From contig CAMEJG010000004.1 of assembly GCA_945919465.1 (NCBI GenBank), forward strand, positions 1 through 64,000: 64,000 bases of DNA, given 5' to 3'. Shown here piece by piece: positions 62,238 to 64,000 of this stretch. The DNA comes from an uncultured Anaeroplasma sp. Its GTDB lineage: Bacteria; Bacillota_I; Bacilli_A; Acholeplasmatales; Anaeroplasmataceae. The first letter of the stretch is position 1. The number at the start of each line of letters is the position of its first letter. Made by a program: the position numbers and the translations under genes. The notes below the pieces were generated by a model, which ran no database searches, was not told where the DNA came from, and saw only the letters and a program-made list of their open reading frames with translations.

Positions 62238-64000
62238 ATGAAACTAAAAAATTTTATCATTGGAGGATTATTATTTTTAAGTACTTTTGGATTAGCTTCA
62301 TGTAATACGAGCAATTATCATCCTTTAGAAAATGTAGAATCATCATTATATGTAAAAAAGGTAGATAACTATAAAAATGATTTAATTCAAGGAATGGATG
62401 TTTCTCAAGTAATAAGCCTTGAGAATAGTGGTGTTAAATATTATAATTTTGATGGTGAAGAAGAGGATGTTCTCAAAGTATTTGCTGATTATGGTTTAAA
62501 TTATATTAGAGTTAGAGTATGGAATAATCCATATGATAATGATGGTAATGGATATGGTGGAGGAAATTGTAATATTGATACTGCTGTTGAACTAGGAAAA
62601 AGAGCTTCTTCATATGGAGTTAAGATGCTAGTTGATTTCCATTATTCTGATTTTTGGGCTGATCCCGCTAAGCAAATGTGCCCTCGTGCTTGGCTTGGAA
62701 TGACTATTGAAGAAAAAAGTAAAGCATTATATGAGTATACTAAAGAGTCTTTAAATAAACTTAAAGCTAATAATGTTGATGTTGGTATGGTACAACTTGG
62801 AAATGAGATAAATAATGGTCTTGCGGGAGAAACTACGTGGTTTAATAGAGCTTTATTAATGATAGAAGGAAGTAAGGCTATAAGAGAAGTTTTTCCTAAA
62901 GCTAAAATTGTTGTTCATTTTGCTAATCCAGAAAAAACTGGGAACTATGAAAATTATGCAAGCAAACTAGATTATTATAATGTTGATTATGATGTATTTG
63001 CTTCAAGTTATTATCCTTATTGGCATGGAACATTAGAAAATTTAGAAAATACATTAAATAATATTTCTGATAAATATGATAAAGATGTAATGGTTGCAGA
63101 AACTAGTTATGCTTATACAAGTGAAGATTCAGATTATTTTGGAAATACTATTTCTGATGGTGGTTCTGTAACAAAAACATATCCTTATACGGTACAAGGT
63201 CAATCCTCTCAAATTAGAGATGTAGTACAAGCTGTATGTAATATGAAACGTGGTATTGGTGTTTTCTATTGGGAAGGAGCATGGATTTCTGTAAATAAAG
63301 GTTCATATGAGGAAAATTTAGAGCTTTGGGAAAAATATGGATCTGGATGGGCAAGTTCATATTCTGTAGTTTATGATCCAGCAGATGCAGGAAAATATTT
63401 TGGCGGTTGTGCTGTAGATAATCAAGCTTTCTTTGATAGAACTGGTCATCCATTAGAATCATTAAAAACTTGGTTATTATTTAAAAATGGTAATTTTGTT
63501 GAGAAGAAGGTTGATGCCTTAGAGGATGTCAATTTAATATTTGATTTAAATGGAGAAATTAACCTTCCTACAACTGTAAATGCAGTTATGAATGATGGAA
63601 GTAAAGAAGCAGTAGCAGTTGATTGGGGTATAGTAGATTATGATGCATTAAAAAATGGTGGAGTAAATAAATACACAATTAATGGAGTTGCCGGAGGTAT
63701 GACTGCAACTGCATATATATCTATGGTAGAATACAACTTTATCAATAATTATAGCTTTGAGGATGGAGATAACTATTGGACTATAACTGATATTTCTAAA
63801 AAGAATGAGGAATTATATGTTGAGGATAAACCTACAGACTCTTTAACAGGTACTAAGCATATACATTATTGGAGTTCAGGTACTAATAATGTTGAATTTA
63901 GTGTTGAACAACAAGTAAATAATCTTCCTACAGGCTTATATAAATTTACAATTTCTATAATGGGTGGAGATTGTGGTAATACTGATATATATCTTTATGT
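62238..64000 (+). CDS. GH53 endo-beta-1,4-galactanase lipoprotein (partial, 3' end beyond window)
   Basis: The open frame from ATG 62238 has a lipobox (C22 in LASC) and a GH53 domain with VRVWNNPYD, VDFHYSDFWADPAKQ, acid/base E190 (LGNEINNG) and nucleophile E288 (VAETSY). It cleaves type I (arabino)galactan to galacto-oligosaccharides at the cell surface. After about residue 430 a bacterial Ig-like segment and the start of a carbohydrate-binding-like domain are seen. The frame is still open at 64000. It fits functionally with the upstream GH2 enzyme, which could finish the oligosaccharides. Confidence 0.92.
   Translation, partial: MKLKNFIIGGLLFLSTFGLASCNTSNYHPLENVESSLYVKKVDNYKNDLIQGMDVSQVISLENSGVKYYNFDGEEEDVLKVFADYGLNYIRVRVWNNPYDNDGNGYGGGNCNIDTAVELGKRASSYGVKMLVDFHYSDFWADPAKQMCPRAWLGMTIEEKSKALYEYTKESLNKLKANNVDVGMVQLGNEINNGLAGETTWFNRALLMIEGSKAIREVFPKAKIVVHFANPEKTGNYENYASKLDYYNVDYDVFASSYYPYWHGTLENLENTLNNISDKYDKDVMVAETSYAYTSEDSDYFGNTISDGGSVTKTYPYTVQGQSSQIRDVVQAVCNMKRGIGVFYWEGAWISVNKGSYEENLELWEKYGSGWASSYSVVYDPADAGKYFGGCAVDNQAFFDRTGHPLESLKTWLLFKNGNFVEKKVDALEDVNLIFDLNGEINLPTTVNAVMNDGSKEAVAVDWGIVDYDALKNGGVNKYTINGVAGGMTATAYISMVEYNFINNYSFEDGDNYWTITDISKKNEELYVEDKPTDSLTGTKHIHYWSSGTNNVEFSVEQQVNNLPTGLYKFTISIMGGDCGNTDIYLY

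Noticed and set aside
63214..63462. Minus-strand 82-codon open frame rich in His, Gln and Leu
   Set aside because: It lies antisense within the well-supported GH53 gene, has no ribosome binding site, and its composition is what antisense of AT-rich coding DNA gives.

Overview
The window is very AT-rich (roughly a quarter G+C by eye) and densely coded. Strong Shine-Dalgarno sequences, hairpin-plus-T-run terminators, lipobox signal peptides and UGA used as a stop in several intact genes point to a low-GC Bacillota. The gene mix ([FeFe]-hydrogenase, FeoAB, LuxS, GH2/GH13/GH29/GH53 glycosidases, lactate-dehydrogenase-like enzyme, GHKL/LytTR two-component system) suggests a strictly anaerobic, fermentative gut member of Bacilli (Erysipelotrichales, Acholeplasmatales or RF39-like). 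The exact taxon cannot be fixed from this sequence alone.

Bases 1-7,650 are an accessory island. Three different Fic-domain genes, each with its own promoter and inverted repeat, are interleaved with a macrolide-inactivation module: a broken TetR repressor, an alpha/beta hydrolase and a very close relative of the macrolide 2'-phosphotransferase Mph(B). There is also an ISL3-type transposase remnant. The spacers between these cassettes share degenerate, hairpin-forming elements.

Bases 7,650-25,950 hold an MFS permease, RmuC, a membrane diguanylate cyclase, a DUF5131 protein, an ECF sigma / anti-sigma-like / lipoprotein module with two matching promoters, a heterodimeric ABC exporter, a TPR-nucleotidyltransferase-like-DUF4125 protein, a GT8 glycosyltransferase, a metallophosphoesterase and an ADP-ribosylglycohydrolase. 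Bases 25,960-29,296 (minus strand) are an operon of LytTR regulator, GHKL kinase and a protein built from 41-residue cationic-aromatic tandem repeats; this is the most unusual locus.

Bases 29,700-41,500 are mixed: a decayed flavodoxin-ferredoxin gene, an XRE regulator with Gly-pentad repeats, a coupled 41-residue protein plus flavodoxin lipoprotein, DegV, a hybrid histidine kinase, a lactate-dehydrogenase-like enzyme, a TetR/flavin-reductase pair and a small DUF3791 cassette. Bases 41,690-58,200 are housekeeping and metal handling: hisS, luxS, feoAB, fucosidase, csoR-copA(Z), mscS, glpK, a zinc-ribbon/SPFH membrane cluster, RluA-type synthase and hydrogenase. Bases 58,300-64,000 are a glycan locus: a cytoplasmic GH2 enzyme followed by lipoprotein GH13 amylase and GH53 endo-galactanase, the last running off the window end. 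No tRNA, rRNA or CRISPR array was seen.
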